Positions 26,962 through 35,862 of a DNA stretch of 64,000 nt are shown here, piece after piece. Position numbers and translations under genes: made by a program. The DNA comes from Actinoplanes octamycinicus (GTDB lineage Bacteria > Actinomycetota > Actinomycetes > Mycobacteriales > Micromonosporaceae). Each line of letters begins with the position of its first letter. Positions within the stretch are counted from its first letter, which is position 1. The notes beneath the pieces are model-generated. The model saw only the letters and a program-made list of their open reading frames with translations. It made no database searches and was not told the DNA's origin. The stretch is from NCBI RefSeq assembly GCF_014205225.1, contig NZ_JACHNB010000001.1, positions 8,723,501-8,787,500 of the forward strand. Reading direction: 5' to 3'.

Positions 26962-26967
26962 ACCCTA
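26962..26967 (-). promoter_or_regulatory. Leaderless -10 box of the DUF3090 operon
   Basis: On the minus strand TAGGGT is followed by 6 nt and ATG at 26955. Confidence 0.6.
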
Positions 26968-27063
26968 TCCATCCCGCGCCGCAACCGCGCGGCCCGCGGA
27001 CCCGGGTTCGCCGAGGGCGCAATAGGGCACACGCTGCGACTATGGCCCGATCACGGAGGGTCG

Positions 27064-27756
27064 TCAGACGCCGCCTCCGGCGCCTCCGCCGACGGCCGCG
27101 TCGCTCTGCTCGGCCGACCTTTCCCCATCGGATTTCTTCGGTACGAGCGACGCCAGCTCACCGGTGTCGTTGACCCGGACCAGGAACGGGCGGGTCGGCG
27201 TGTACCGGATCACGGTGATCGATGCCGGATCGGCCACGATCCGCTGGAACTGGTCGAGGTGCAGTCCCATCGCGTCGGCCACGATGGCCTTGATCACATC
27301 ACCGTGGCTGCACGCCAGCCAGACCGCCTCCGGGCCGTGCTCGCTGGTCACCCGGTCGTCCCAGGCCCGGATGCTGGCGATGGCCCGCGCCGACATCCCG
27401 GCCATCGACTCGCCGGCAGGGAAGGTGACCGCGCTCGGGTGCTGCTGCACCACCGGCCAGAGCGGCTCCTTGGCCAGCTCCTTGAGCGGGCGGCCCTCCC
27501 AGTCGCCGTAGCCGCACTCGGTCAGGCCCTCGTCGACCACCGGCGTGACGCCGGGCAGGGCCAGCTCGACGGTCTGCCGGCAGCGGATCAGCGGGCTGGA
27601 CACCACCGCGGCCAGGGGCAGGCCGAGCAGCCGCCCGGCGACCCGGGCGGCCTGGGCGCGCCCGGTCTCGTCGAGCTCCACCGGGCGCCGCCCGGCCAGC
27701 TCGCCGGTGGCGTTCGCGGTGGTCCGGCCGTGCCGCAGGAGCAGGACGGTGGCCAC
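27064..27756 (-). CDS. Histidine phosphatase family protein
   Basis: A 230-residue phosphatase of the cofactor-independent phosphoglycerate-mutase-like (MSMEG_4193 / Rv2135c-like) group. The phospho-His is in LLLRHGRTTANATG at the N-terminus. Then come SSPLIRCRQTVE, the acid ECGYGDWEG and the second catalytic His in ACSHGDVIK. The Gly/Ala C-terminus is poorly conserved. The start is GTG 27756, overlapping the LLM gene stop by 1 nt. The true substrate is unknown. Confidence 0.92.
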   Translation of the reverse strand: MATVLLLRHGRTTANATGELAGRRPVELDETGRAQAARVAGRLLGLPLAAVVSSPLIRCRQTVELALPGVTPVVDEGLTECGYGDWEGRPLKELAKEPLWPVVQQHPSAVTFPAGESMAGMSARAIASIRAWDDRVTSEHGPEAVWLACSHGDVIKAIVADAMGLHLDQFQRIVADPASITVIRYTPTRPFLVRVNDTGELASLVPKKSDGERSAEQSDAAVGGGAGGGV

Positions 27757-28808
27757 TAGCGGGCCACGCCGGCGTCTTCGTACGCCTCGGCCACCACGCG
27801 CAGCGTGTCGATGCCGGACTGCAGGTCGCCGACGTACGGGCTGATCGACAGGGTGCCGACGCCGGCCGCCGCGTACTCCCGGATCCGTTTGGTGATCTGC
27901 TTCTTGGTGCCGATGATCGAGGTGCGCTCGATGAACTCCTGCGGCACCGCCTCGGCCGCCTCGGCCACCTGCTTGTTCAGGTAGAGGTCCTGCACCTTGG
28001 CGGCTGCCTCGGCGTACCCCATCCGGACCGCGAGCTGGTTGTAGAAGTTCTGCTCGCGGCTGCCCATCCCGCCGATGTAGAGCGCCGCGTACCACCGGAC
28101 CACGTCGGCGCAGGCGGCGACGTCGTCGCCGACCACCACCGGGACACTGGGCGCGATGTCGAACCCGGCCAGCCCCTGGCCGTGCTTGGCCCGGCCGGCC
28201 GCGATGTGCCGCAGCTGGTCGTCGGCGGCGTCCGGGGCGAAGAAGATGGCCAGCCAGCCGTCCGCGATCTCGCCGGCCAGCTCCAGGTTCTTCGGCCCGA
28301 CCGCGGCCAGGTAGATCGGGATCTCGGTGCGCGGCGGGTGGAAGCCCAGCTTGATCGCCTTGCCGGCGCCGCCGGGCAGCGGCAGCTGGTAGTGCTCGCC
28401 GTCGTACTGCACCCGGTCGCGGCGCAGCGCCATCGTGACGATGTCGACGTACTCCCTGGTCCGGGCGAGCGGCTTGGCGAATTTCACGCCGTGCCAGCCC
28501 TCCGACACCTGCGGGCCGGAGACGCCCAGGCCGAGCCGGAACCGGCTGCCGGAGAGGGTGTCCAGGGTGGCCGCGGTCATCGCGGTCATCGCCGGGGTAC
28601 GGGCCGGGATCTGCAGCACCGCCGAGCCGATGTCGATCCGCTCCGTCTGGCCGGCGATCCAGGCCAGCATGCTGACCGTGTCCGAGCCGTACGCCTCGGC
28701 GGCCCAGACCACCGAGTATCCGAGCCGGTCGGCCTCCTGTGCCATGGCGAGATGATCGGCGGGTGTGCTCCACGCCGTCTGGTACCCGAGGCTGAGTCCG
28801 AGCCGCAT
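27756..28808 (-). CDS. LLM-class F420-dependent oxidoreductase
   Basis: A 350-residue TIM-barrel protein of the luciferase-like monooxygenase family. It begins RLGLSLGYQTAWSTPADHL and has SVVWAAEAYGSDTVSMLA, IDIGSAVLQIPARTPAM and RFRLGLGVSGPQVSEGWHG. These patterns fit coenzyme F420-binding members; the substrate is unknown. ATG 28808 follows AAGGG. A TAGGCT -10 box at 28850-28855 gives a leader of about 30 nt. It is the first gene of the operon continuing into the phosphatase. Confidence 0.92.
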   Translation of the reverse strand: MRLGLSLGYQTAWSTPADHLAMAQEADRLGYSVVWAAEAYGSDTVSMLAWIAGQTERIDIGSAVLQIPARTPAMTAMTAATLDTLSGSRFRLGLGVSGPQVSEGWHGVKFAKPLARTREYVDIVTMALRRDRVQYDGEHYQLPLPGGAGKAIKLGFHPPRTEIPIYLAAVGPKNLELAGEIADGWLAIFFAPDAADDQLRHIAAGRAKHGQGLAGFDIAPSVPVVVGDDVAACADVVRWYAALYIGGMGSREQNFYNQLAVRMGYAEAAAKVQDLYLNKQVAEAAEAVPQEFIERTSIIGTKKQITKRIREYAAAGVGTLSISPYVGDLQSGIDTLRVVAEAYEDAGVAR

Positions 28809-28937
28809 GCCTGCCCTTTCGACGACGGGATCATGGAGGTCCGCCCGCAAGCCTACTGACTGCAAGCCGTCAAGTTTCCGTCCGGTAACCGACGCACCGT
28901 GACGTGCTGGAGGATTTCTTTGCCGACGGATGCTGAA

Positions 28938-28943
28938 TAAGGT
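28938..28943 (+). promoter_or_regulatory. Leaderless -10 box of the aldo/keto reductase gene
   Basis: TAAGGT is followed by 6 nt and ATG at 28950. Confidence 0.55.
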
Positions 28944-28949
28944 TCACTC

Positions 28950-29945
28950 ATGCATCAGCGACCGCTCGGCCGAAGCGGGCTAGCGGTCTCGCGGCTCGCG
29001 CTCGGCACCATGACCTGGGGACGGGACACCGACCCCGACGACGCGGCCGAGCAGATGAAGCTCTTCCTGGAGGCCGGCGGCACCCTGCTGGACACCGCCG
29101 ACGTCTACGGCAACGGCGACGCCGAGGCGGTGATCGGCTCGCTGCTCGACCATCTGGTCCCGCGCGACGAGGTGGTGATCGCCACCAAGGCCGGGCTGAC
29201 CCCGCACGGCTGGCGTCCCCGGGACGGGTCCCGGGGCAACCTGCTGCGCTCGCTGGACGCGTCGCTGCGCCGGCTCGGCACCGACTACGTCGACCTGTGG
29301 CAGGTGCACGGCTACGACGGGCACACCCCGTTCGAGGAGACGCTGTCCGCCCTGGACCACGCGGTGAGCAGCGGCCGGGTCCGCTACGTCGGGGTGTCGA
29401 ACTTCGCCGCCTGGCAGACCACCCGGGCCGCCACCTGGCAGTCGGCCTACCCCACCCGGGCCCCGATCGTCGCCGCCCAGATGGAGTACTCGCTGGTCGA
29501 GCGCGGGATCGAGCGGGAGCTGCTGCCGGCCGCGGCGGCGCTCGGCTTCGGCGTGCTGGCCTGGTCGCCGCTCGGCCGCGGGGTGCTCACCGGCAAGTAC
29601 CGCAACGGCCGCCCGCTCGACTCGCGGGCCGCCTCCGAGCACTACGCGCCGTTCGTCCAGACCTATCTGGAGCCGCGCAGCTCCAGCATCGTCGAGGCGG
29701 TGGTCACCGCGGCCGGCGGGCTCGGCGTGTCGCCGCTGGAGGTGGCGCTGGCCTGGATCCGGGACCGGCCCGGGGTGGCCGCCCCGATCCTCGGCGCCCG
29801 CACCGCCGGCCAGTTGCAGGGCGCCCTGCGCAGCGAGGACCTGACGCTGCCGGCCGAGATCGCCCGCGCGCTGGACGACGTCTCGGCGATCGACGTCGGC
29901 TATCCGGAGCGCGAGGGCACCGGCGACCCGCACGGGTTCAGCTAG
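28950..29945 (+). CDS. Aldo/keto reductase
   Basis: A 331-residue NADPH-dependent oxidoreductase, TIM barrel. Catalytic features: the Asp/Tyr pair in LDTADVYGNGDAE, the Lys in VVIATKAGLTPHG and the His in DLWQVHGYDGHTP. Cofactor binding is in ILGARTAGQLQGAL near the C-terminus. It resembles the YghZ/potassium-channel-beta-like class; the substrate cannot be assigned. Only 3 bp separate it from the kinase gene that follows, so the three genes AKR-kinase-regulator probably form an operon. Confidence 0.92.
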   Translation: MHQRPLGRSGLAVSRLALGTMTWGRDTDPDDAAEQMKLFLEAGGTLLDTADVYGNGDAEAVIGSLLDHLVPRDEVVIATKAGLTPHGWRPRDGSRGNLLRSLDASLRRLGTDYVDLWQVHGYDGHTPFEETLSALDHAVSSGRVRYVGVSNFAAWQTTRAATWQSAYPTRAPIVAAQMEYSLVERGIERELLPAAAALGFGVLAWSPLGRGVLTGKYRNGRPLDSRAASEHYAPFVQTYLEPRSSSIVEAVVTAAGGLGVSPLEVALAWIRDRPGVAAPILGARTAGQLQGALRSEDLTLPAEIARALDDVSAIDVGYPEREGTGDPHGFS

Positions 29946-29948
29946 CCG

Positions 29949-31070
29949 ATGCTGCGCCCGCTGATCAGTGCCGCCACCTATCGGCGCGCGGTGTTCCTGC
30001 TGCTCGGCGCGGTGCTGGCGCTGCCCTACACGCTGGGCACCGGGCTGATCGTCCGGGCCGTCCTGGACGCCCCCGGGTCGCGGTTCGGCAACGTGCTGGT
30101 GGCGCTGGCCGCCGCGGTGATCGCGCTGATCCCGCCGTTCCTGGGCGGCACCCGGGAGCTGGAGATCGCGGCCGCCCGCTCGCTGCTCGACGTCGACCTG
30201 CCCGGCCACGACCGGGGCCACCGGATGGAGCGGGACACCCGGCTGCGGGCCGCGCTCTGGTTCGGGCTGCACCTGCTCACCGGGGTGGCGATCGGCGCGG
30301 TGCTGCTGGTCGTCGTGCCGGTCGGGGTTCTCGCCCTGGTCGGCGGCGAGTCGCTGACCCCGGGCAACGGCGGCTGGTGGTGGCTGCTCGCCGCGCCGCT
30401 GATCCTGGCCGGCGCGATCTACGCGATCGCCGGGCTGGGGTCGCTGGCCGCCACGATGGCCCCGGTGCTGCTCGGGCCGTCGCAGCGGGAACGGGAGCGG
30501 CTGCTGGCCGAGCGCAACCGGCTGGCCCGGGAGCTGCACGACTCGGTCGGGCACGCGCTGACCGCGATGACCCTGCAGGCCGGCGCGGCGCGGGCGGTGT
30601 TCGACAGCGACCCGGCGTTCGCGCTGCGGGCGCTGGCCGCGATCGAGGAGACCGGCCGGTCCGCGGCCGGCGAGCTGGACGCGGTGCTCGGCATCCTGCG
30701 CGACGAGGCCGCCGACCACCACGCCACGCCGACCCTGGCCGACCTGGACCGGCTGCTCACCGACCAGGTCGAGGCGGACCTGGCCGAGGTGGACGTGTCG
30801 CCGCGGGTGTCCCGGGAGGCGTACCGGATCGTGCAGGAGTCGCTCACCAACGCCGCCCGGCACGGAGCCGGGCCGGTCACCCTGCGGATCCGTCAGGAGG
30901 AGGACTTGTTGATCGAGGTGAGCAACCGGCGGGTCGCCGCGCCCCGGCGCCGCGCCGGCGGCGGGCACGGGATCGAGGGCATGCGGGAGCGCGTGCAGCT
31001 GCTCGGCGGGTCGCTGCGGGCCGGCCCGGACGGCGACGACTGGCGGCTCGTGGCAAGGCTCCCCCGATGA
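29949..31070 (+). CDS. NarL-type sensor histidine kinase
   Basis: A 373-residue membrane kinase with hydrophobic segments at about 14-32, 48-65, 100-126 and 140-172. HisKA_3 His197 is in LARELHDSVGHALTAM. The HATPase part has YRIVQESLTNAARHG and GGGHGIEGMRERVQLLGG. It is coupled to the following regulator by a 4-nt ATGA overlap. The signal is unknown. Confidence 0.92.
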   Translation: MLRPLISAATYRRAVFLLLGAVLALPYTLGTGLIVRAVLDAPGSRFGNVLVALAAAVIALIPPFLGGTRELEIAAARSLLDVDLPGHDRGHRMERDTRLRAALWFGLHLLTGVAIGAVLLVVVPVGVLALVGGESLTPGNGGWWWLLAAPLILAGAIYAIAGLGSLAATMAPVLLGPSQRERERLLAERNRLARELHDSVGHALTAMTLQAGAARAVFDSDPAFALRALAAIEETGRSAAGELDAVLGILRDEAADHHATPTLADLDRLLTDQVEADLAEVDVSPRVSREAYRIVQESLTNAARHGAGPVTLRIRQEEDLLIEVSNRRVAAPRRRAGGGHGIEGMRERVQLLGGSLRAGPDGDDWRLVARLPR

Positions 31071-31708
31071 TCAGCGTGCTGATCGTCGACGACGACGAAC
31101 TGGTCCGGGCCGGGCTGCGCGCGATCCTCGGCGCCCAGCCCGACCTCACCGTCGCCGGCGAGGTCGGGGACGGCAGCGAGGTGGTCCAGGCCGCGCTCCG
31201 CCTGCGGCCCGACGTCATTCTCATGGACGTACGCATGCCGCGCCTCGACGGGATTCAGGCCACCCGGCTGGTGCTGGCGAAGTTCCCGGCGGACGCCCCG
31301 AAGGTGCTGGTGGTGACCACCTTCGCCAACGACGAGTACGTCTACGAGGCGCTCCAGGCCGGGGCCAGCGGCTTCCTGCTCAAACGGGCCCGCCCGGAGC
31401 AGATCGTGGAGGCCGTCCGGGTGGTCGCCCGGGGTGACTCGCTGCTGTTCCCGGCCGCGATCAAGAACCTGGCCGCCGCCTACGCCAAGCCGGACGGGCA
31501 CCTGGACGGCGCCGGGCTGACCGCGCGGGAGGCCGAGGTGCTGGCCCTGATGGCGGACGGGCTGTCGAACGCGGAGATCGCCGAACGGCTCGTGCTCGGC
31601 GTCGAGACGATCAAGACGCATGTCGGGAACGTGCTGGGCAAACTCGGGGTGCGGGATCGTACGCAAGCGGTGGTCGTGGCCTACAAGTCCGGCTTCATCT
31701 CCCCCTGA
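31067..31708 (+). CDS. NarL/LuxR-type response regulator
   Basis: A 213-residue regulator with a complete receiver: VDDDELVRAGLR, Asp in VILMDVRMPRLDG, Thr in VLVVTTFAN and Lys in FLLKRARP. The C-terminal HTH is LTAREAEVLALMADGLSNAE then RLVLGVETIKTHV. It is the partner of the kinase just upstream. A weak 6-bp hairpin (31709-31728) follows the stop. Confidence 0.94.
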   Translation: MISVLIVDDDELVRAGLRAILGAQPDLTVAGEVGDGSEVVQAALRLRPDVILMDVRMPRLDGIQATRLVLAKFPADAPKVLVVTTFANDEYVYEALQAGASGFLLKRARPEQIVEAVRVVARGDSLLFPAAIKNLAAAYAKPDGHLDGAGLTAREAEVLALMADGLSNAEIAERLVLGVETIKTHVGNVLGKLGVRDRTQAVVVAYKSGFISP

Positions 31709-31771
31709 CGAGGGAGCCGGACCCCTCGCCGCGGGGATCCTTGCGCGGGTCGCGGCAGCGACCGTGGAGAC

Positions 31772-32830
31772 ATGACGAACACGGCACTGAAGGTGGCGGC
31801 CGGCTGGGCCGCCGGATCCGGCACGCTGGCGCTGAGCTGGGCGGTCAGCGGGCACGGGTTCCCGTTCGGGCCGGGCGACCCGCGCAACTCGTCCAGCCCG
31901 CTGCGCGCCCTGGACGCCGACGTGGGCGCGCCGCTGTTCGCCGGGGTGCTGATCCTCGCGGCTGTCGCCCTGCTCGCGATGGCCGGAACCGATCGGCCGA
32001 GCCGGTTCGCCCGGACCGCGCTGGCCGGCTACCTGTGGCTGGTCGTGGCGGCGCTGCTGTTCGTCGTGGTGGACGTGCGGGCGCTGACCTTCGCCGGGTA
32101 CCTGCCGATGATGATCGGCGGGTTCCCGTTCGGGTGGCCACCGGTCGACTACAGCGTGATCTTCACGTGGGCGCTGGCCAACGAGGTGAACGCGATCGTC
32201 GGCGGGGTGCTCGTCACCCGGGCGGTGGTGCGCTGGCTGCGGCGTACCCGCAACGCTTGTGAATCCTGTGGCCGGACCGCCGTGAGCGGCGGCTGGACCG
32301 AGCCGGAAGCGGCCCGGCGGTGGGGCAGGGTGGCGGCCTATGTCGCGGCGGTCATCCCGGCCCTGTACGCCGCCGTCCGGATCGCCTGGGGCCTGGGCAT
32401 CCCACTCGGCATCGACCCCGGCTTCCTCGCCGACATGCACCGCACCGGACTGGTCTGGGCGGGCGTCGGACTGGCGTCGTTCGCCCTGGTCGGCTCGGTG
32501 CTGACGATCGGCCTGACCCGGCCGTGGGGCGAGCGCCTCTTCGGCCGCCGGGTGCCGATCCGCCTCGCCACCATCCCGGCGAGCCTGGTCGCGATGGTCG
32601 TGATGTCCGCGTCGGTGTCACTGTTCACAGGGGACGGCTCGGAGAAGCTGTTCACCGGCGAGGACCGGGCCGCGGTGCTGCCGATGCTGCTCTGGCCGCT
32701 GTGGTCGGTCGCGCTCGGCCTCGCCGCCTACGGCTACCACCTGCGGCGGCGCCCGCCCTGCGAGGTTTGTGACCAGGGAGTCGATTCGGCCGCGGGGCTG
32801 GTGCCGGGCTCGCGGGCGGGAGCATATTAG
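31772..32830 (+). CDS. Multi-pass membrane protein of unknown function
   Basis: A 352-residue protein with about seven to eight TM helices (near 7-26, 50-68, 83-103, 130-150, 184-204, 225-246, 266-285 and 300-318). Two short Cys pairs, CESCGRT (about 166) and CEVCDQG (about 333), lie in cytosolic or exposed loops and could form a metal or redox site. No family was recognised. It follows the two-component regulator by 63 bp, so it may be a target of that system. Confidence 0.82.
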   Translation: MTNTALKVAAGWAAGSGTLALSWAVSGHGFPFGPGDPRNSSSPLRALDADVGAPLFAGVLILAAVALLAMAGTDRPSRFARTALAGYLWLVVAALLFVVVDVRALTFAGYLPMMIGGFPFGWPPVDYSVIFTWALANEVNAIVGGVLVTRAVVRWLRRTRNACESCGRTAVSGGWTEPEAARRWGRVAAYVAAVIPALYAAVRIAWGLGIPLGIDPGFLADMHRTGLVWAGVGLASFALVGSVLTIGLTRPWGERLFGRRVPIRLATIPASLVAMVVMSASVSLFTGDGSEKLFTGEDRAAVLPMLLWPLWSVALGLAAYGYHLRRRPPCEVCDQGVDSAAGLVPGSRAGAY

Positions 32831-32835
32831 ATCGC

Positions 32836-33027
32836 ATGGACTACGAATACGCGCCGCTGCGGTTGCCTTCGAATGTCGATCGTCTGACCGCGGCGGCGCA
32901 GCTCGCCATCCAGGCCGAGTTCTCCGGCTGGGAGCTGGCCAGGGTCCAGCTCTTCGCGGACGGCACCCGCAAGGTGATGCTCCGCCGCCGGCTCCAGCCC
33001 ACCCCGCAGCCCGGCCTGAGTTACTGA
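32836..33027 (+). CDS. DUF5703-family small protein
   Basis: A 63-residue soluble protein: MDYEYAPLRLPSNVDRL, then LAIQAEFSGWELARVQLF and DGTRKVMLRRR. This pattern is shared by a small actinobacterial family (DUF5703). Function unknown. It starts 5 bp after the membrane protein stop and ends at a strong terminator. Confidence 0.85.
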   Translation: MDYEYAPLRLPSNVDRLTAAAQLAIQAEFSGWELARVQLFADGTRKVMLRRRLQPTPQPGLSY

Positions 33028-33061
33028 GAAAGCCCGCCCGACCACAATCGGGCGGGCTTTC
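33028..33061 (+). terminator. Terminator of the DUF5703 gene
   Basis: A perfect 14-bp stem GAAAGCCCGCCCGA/TCGGGCGGGCTTTC with a 6-nt loop, immediately after the stop codon. Confidence 0.92.
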
Positions 33062-33116
33062 GGTGCCCTCGACAACGACTCACCGGGGCGCGATGCCGCC
33101 GAGCGGAGCGAGGCCA

Positions 33117-33788
33117 TCAAGCATGGTTGTGCCCGGCGTGGTCTTCCTCGTCGTCGGGGAGGAACGGGTGCTCGTCGAGCCTGCCCACCAGCTGGTCGCT
33201 CTCCACCGGGGCGAACGGGCCGGACCCGTCCGCGTCGTCGAAGGCCTCCAGGTCCAGCGGCTCCTCCACCTCGGTGACCGTGAGCAGGCCGTCGAGCGGC
33301 TCCAGCTCCGGCACGTCGAGCGACGCGAGCGAGCCGTCGCCGGCCTGGAGCAGCTCCAGCACCGCCTCGCCGACCGACTCGACCGGGCCGACCTCCTCGT
33401 CGTCCGGCACCGAGCTGCGGCGCGCGGTCTCGGCGACCCGCAGCAGGGCGGAGACGCTCGGCACCCGGTAGTCACGACGCTGCCGGACCGAGATCACCTG
33501 CGGGTACGCGTCGCCCGCCGCCCCGCTGTCGCCCGCCTCACCGGCGAGGAAGCGCTGGTCCGCCTCGTCCGGGTCGATCGACTCGACGTCCCACGGGGTG
33601 ACCTCGCCGTACGCGTCGAGAAGTTTCTCGTCGTAGGCGAACGACGCGTTGTTCAGGTCGACGTAGGCCTGCCAGACGTCGTCGTCGTCGATGCGCCCGG
33701 CCGCCGCCTTGACGGCCGCCAGGTGCGCCCGCGCCGCCTCCACGACCCGCTCCAGTGCGGCGTCGAGTTCAGCGTTCTGGTCGCTCAT
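33117..33788 (-). CDS. Acidic conserved hypothetical protein
   Basis: A 223-residue, strongly acidic soluble protein. The helical N-terminus (NAELDAALERVVEAARAHLAA) leads to DDDVWQAYVDLNNASFAYDE. The middle contains RRDYRVPSVSALLRVAE, and the C-terminal 90 residues are Asp/Glu-rich, ending HAGHNHA. No catalytic motif. The frame stays open over the whole M20 gene, but codon bias and the N-terminus support ATG 33788. It lies 23 bp after the M20 hydrolase gene and is likely cotranscribed. Confidence 0.82.
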   Translation of the reverse strand: MSDQNAELDAALERVVEAARAHLAAVKAAAGRIDDDDVWQAYVDLNNASFAYDEKLLDAYGEVTPWDVESIDPDEADQRFLAGEAGDSGAAGDAYPQVISVRQRRDYRVPSVSALLRVAETARRSSVPDDEEVGPVESVGEAVLELLQAGDGSLASLDVPELEPLDGLLTVTEVEEPLDLEAFDDADGSGPFAPVESDQLVGRLDEHPFLPDDEEDHAGHNHA

Positions 33789-33811
33789 CTTGTTTGGGGG
33801 TCCTTCCGGAA

Positions 33812-35119
33812 TCAGCTGTTTCGGAGCAATCGGTCGAGCACACGCACGCCGAACTTTAGCCCTTCCACCGGCACTCGCTCGTCGATGCCGTGGAACAGGG
33901 CGGCGAAGTTCAGGTCGGGCGGAAGTTGCAACGGGGCGAACCCGAAGCATCGGATGCCCAGGGTGCTGAACGCCTTGGCGTCCGTTCCCCCGGACATCAA
34001 GTAGGGCACGGTACGCGCACCCGGGTCCTCGGCACGCAGCGCCGCCCCCATCGCCTCCACCAGCGGCCCGCCGAACTCGGTCTCCACGGCCGGCTGCCGG
34101 TGCACGTGCTCGATCTCCACGTCCGGGCCGATCAGGTCGCGCAGCTCGGCCAGGAACGACTCGGCCTGCCCGGGCAGGGTCCGGCAGTCGATCGTGGCGG
34201 ACGCCTTCCCCGGGATCACATTGTCCTTGTACCCGGCCTCGAGGCGGGTCGGGTTCGCGGTGTTCCGGATGGTCGCGCCGATCAGGTTGGCGATCGGGCC
34301 CAGCTTGGCGATGGCCAGCTCCGGGTCGTCCGGGTTCAGGTCGATCCCGAGCGCCTCGCTGACCTGCTCCAGGAACGCCCGCACGGTCGGCGTGACGACC
34401 ACCGGGAAGCGGTGCCGGCCGACCGCCGAGACCGCCTCGGCCAGCGCGGTCACCGCGTTGTCGTCGTGGATGAACGAGCCGTGCCCGGGCCGCCCGTGCG
34501 CGTGCAGCCGCAGCCAGTCGAGCCCCTTCTCGGCGGTCTGCACCAGGTAGAGCCGCAGGTCGTCGTTGACCGTGTAGGAGTAGCCGCCGACCTCGCCGAT
34601 CGCCTCGGTGCAGCCTTCGAACAGGTCCGCGTGGTTCTGCACCAGCCACTGCGAGCCGTACTCCATCCCGGCTTCCTCGTCGGCGGTGTACGCCAGCACG
34701 ATGTCCCGGGGCGGGGTGTAGCCGGTCCGCTGCCACTCGCGCACCACGGCCAGCACCATGGCGTCGAAATCCTTCATGTCGACCGCGCCGCGGCCCCACA
34801 GGTAGCCGTCCTTGACCTCGCCGGAGAACGGGCCGACCGACCACTCGCTCGCGTCCGCGGGAACCACGTCGAGGTGGCCGTGGACCAGCAGGGCGCCGCG
34901 CGACCGGTCGGCGCCGGGGATCCGGGCGACCAGGTTGGCGCGCTTCGGGGCCGACTCCAGGAGGCGGGACTCGATGCCGGCGTCGGCGAGTTTCTCCGCG
35001 ACGTACTCGGCGGCGGCCCGCTCGCCCACGGTGGTCCGCGGGTCCCCGGTGTTGGTGGTGTCGATGCGCAGCAGATCCTGGCAGAGGCCGGTGACCTCGT
35101 CCACGGCGGTGGTGTTCAT
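33812..35119 (-). CDS. M20/M28-type metallohydrolase
   Basis: A 435-residue di-zinc peptidase or deacylase (Rv2141c-like). Metal ligands appear in LLVHGHLDVVPA, GRGAVDMKDFDAM and YTADEEAGMEYGSQW, with a later His in FHGIDERVPVEG. The lid/dimerisation domain is at about 185-300, with GRPGHGSFIHDDNAV. The substrate is unknown (dipeptide or N-acyl amino acid). This gene is conserved near the mshC region in actinobacteria. Confidence 0.93.
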   Translation of the reverse strand: MNTTAVDEVTGLCQDLLRIDTTNTGDPRTTVGERAAAEYVAEKLADAGIESRLLESAPKRANLVARIPGADRSRGALLVHGHLDVVPADASEWSVGPFSGEVKDGYLWGRGAVDMKDFDAMVLAVVREWQRTGYTPPRDIVLAYTADEEAGMEYGSQWLVQNHADLFEGCTEAIGEVGGYSYTVNDDLRLYLVQTAEKGLDWLRLHAHGRPGHGSFIHDDNAVTALAEAVSAVGRHRFPVVVTPTVRAFLEQVSEALGIDLNPDDPELAIAKLGPIANLIGATIRNTANPTRLEAGYKDNVIPGKASATIDCRTLPGQAESFLAELRDLIGPDVEIEHVHRQPAVETEFGGPLVEAMGAALRAEDPGARTVPYLMSGGTDAKAFSTLGIRCFGFAPLQLPPDLNFAALFHGIDERVPVEGLKFGVRVLDRLLRNS

Positions 35120-35176
35120 CCGCCCTTCTTACCAGCAAGGTTTGCTGGGCGGGCCGCGGCGGGTAACCGCGGGCCC

Positions 35177-35734
35177 ATGGCTGACGTGAATCTTCCCCCT
35201 CTACCGCCGGTGGGTGGCACCATCTCCGGGCGGAGCGTCGTCGATGTCCTGAACCAGCAGCACCGGGTGATCCTCGACCTGGCCTCCGGTGACATCTCGG
35301 ATAAGTCGCATTCTGTGCTGATCGCCACCCTCTCCCGGCATCTCTCCGCTGAGGAGCAGTACCTCTACCCGGCGATCCGCGAAGCGGTCCCGGACGGCGA
35401 CCGGATCGCCGACCGCGAGCTGGCCGAGGACCGCGCGCTGCTGGAGCTGATGCGGGACGACACCGCTCGGGACGAGCTGACCCGGGCCATCCACCGCCAC
35501 GTCGAGGCCGACGAGACCGAGCTGTTCCCCCTGCTGGAGCAGATGGTCCCGGCCGATGACATGATCCGGCTGGGCAACCGGGTGGAGACCGCCGAGGAGG
35601 CCGCCCCGACCCGCCCGCACCCGCACACCCCGGCCACCCCGCCGTGGAACAAGGTGGTCGACCCGCTGCTCGGCGCGATCGACAAGCTGCGCGACGTGGC
35701 CACCGGCCGGACCACATATACGCGCGATCTGTAA
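35177..35734 (+). CDS. Hemerythrin-type HHE domain protein
   Basis: A 185-residue protein. Iron-ligand residues of the four-helix HHE fold: NQQHRVILDL (His), LSRHLSAEEQYLYP (His, Glu), AIHRHVEADETELFP (His, Glu). It is expected to hold a di-iron site and to sense or carry oxygen or NO. The C-terminal 40 residues are Pro/His-rich and lead to a short helix. It is divergent from the M20 gene with only 57 bp between starts. Confidence 0.9.
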   Translation: MADVNLPPLPPVGGTISGRSVVDVLNQQHRVILDLASGDISDKSHSVLIATLSRHLSAEEQYLYPAIREAVPDGDRIADRELAEDRALLELMRDDTARDELTRAIHRHVEADETELFPLLEQMVPADDMIRLGNRVETAEEAAPTRPHPHTPATPPWNKVVDPLLGAIDKLRDVATGRTTYTRDL

Positions 35735-35746
35735 ACTGGCGTTTAC
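35731..35746. promoter_or_regulatory. GTAAAC-TGGC-GTTTAC inverted repeat
   Basis: Perfect 6-bp arms overlap the hemerythrin stop codon. The next 115 bp are AT-rich for this genome and form the LysR promoter region. It may be an operator or a small hairpin. Confidence 0.35.
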
Positions 35747-35850
35747 TTAGTTACCGTTTGGTAGAAAACGTCCCGCTACTTAACCTTCTTGTCACAAACT
35801 GACGATCTTTCCACGGCCCACAGGTCTAGCCTTCGATCCCTTTCTAGTCC

Positions 35851-35856
35851 TAACGT
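35851..35856 (+). promoter_or_regulatory. Leaderless -10 box of the LysR gene
   Basis: TAACGT is followed by 6 nt and ATG at 35863; there is no ribosome site. Confidence 0.5.
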
Positions 35857-35862
35857 CACGCT

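Noticed and set aside
33789..35717. Continuous frame joining the acidic protein to an 866-residue product
   Set aside because: The upstream part is the antisense or alternate frame of the M20 and hemerythrin genes. ATG 33788 begins the region with normal codon use.
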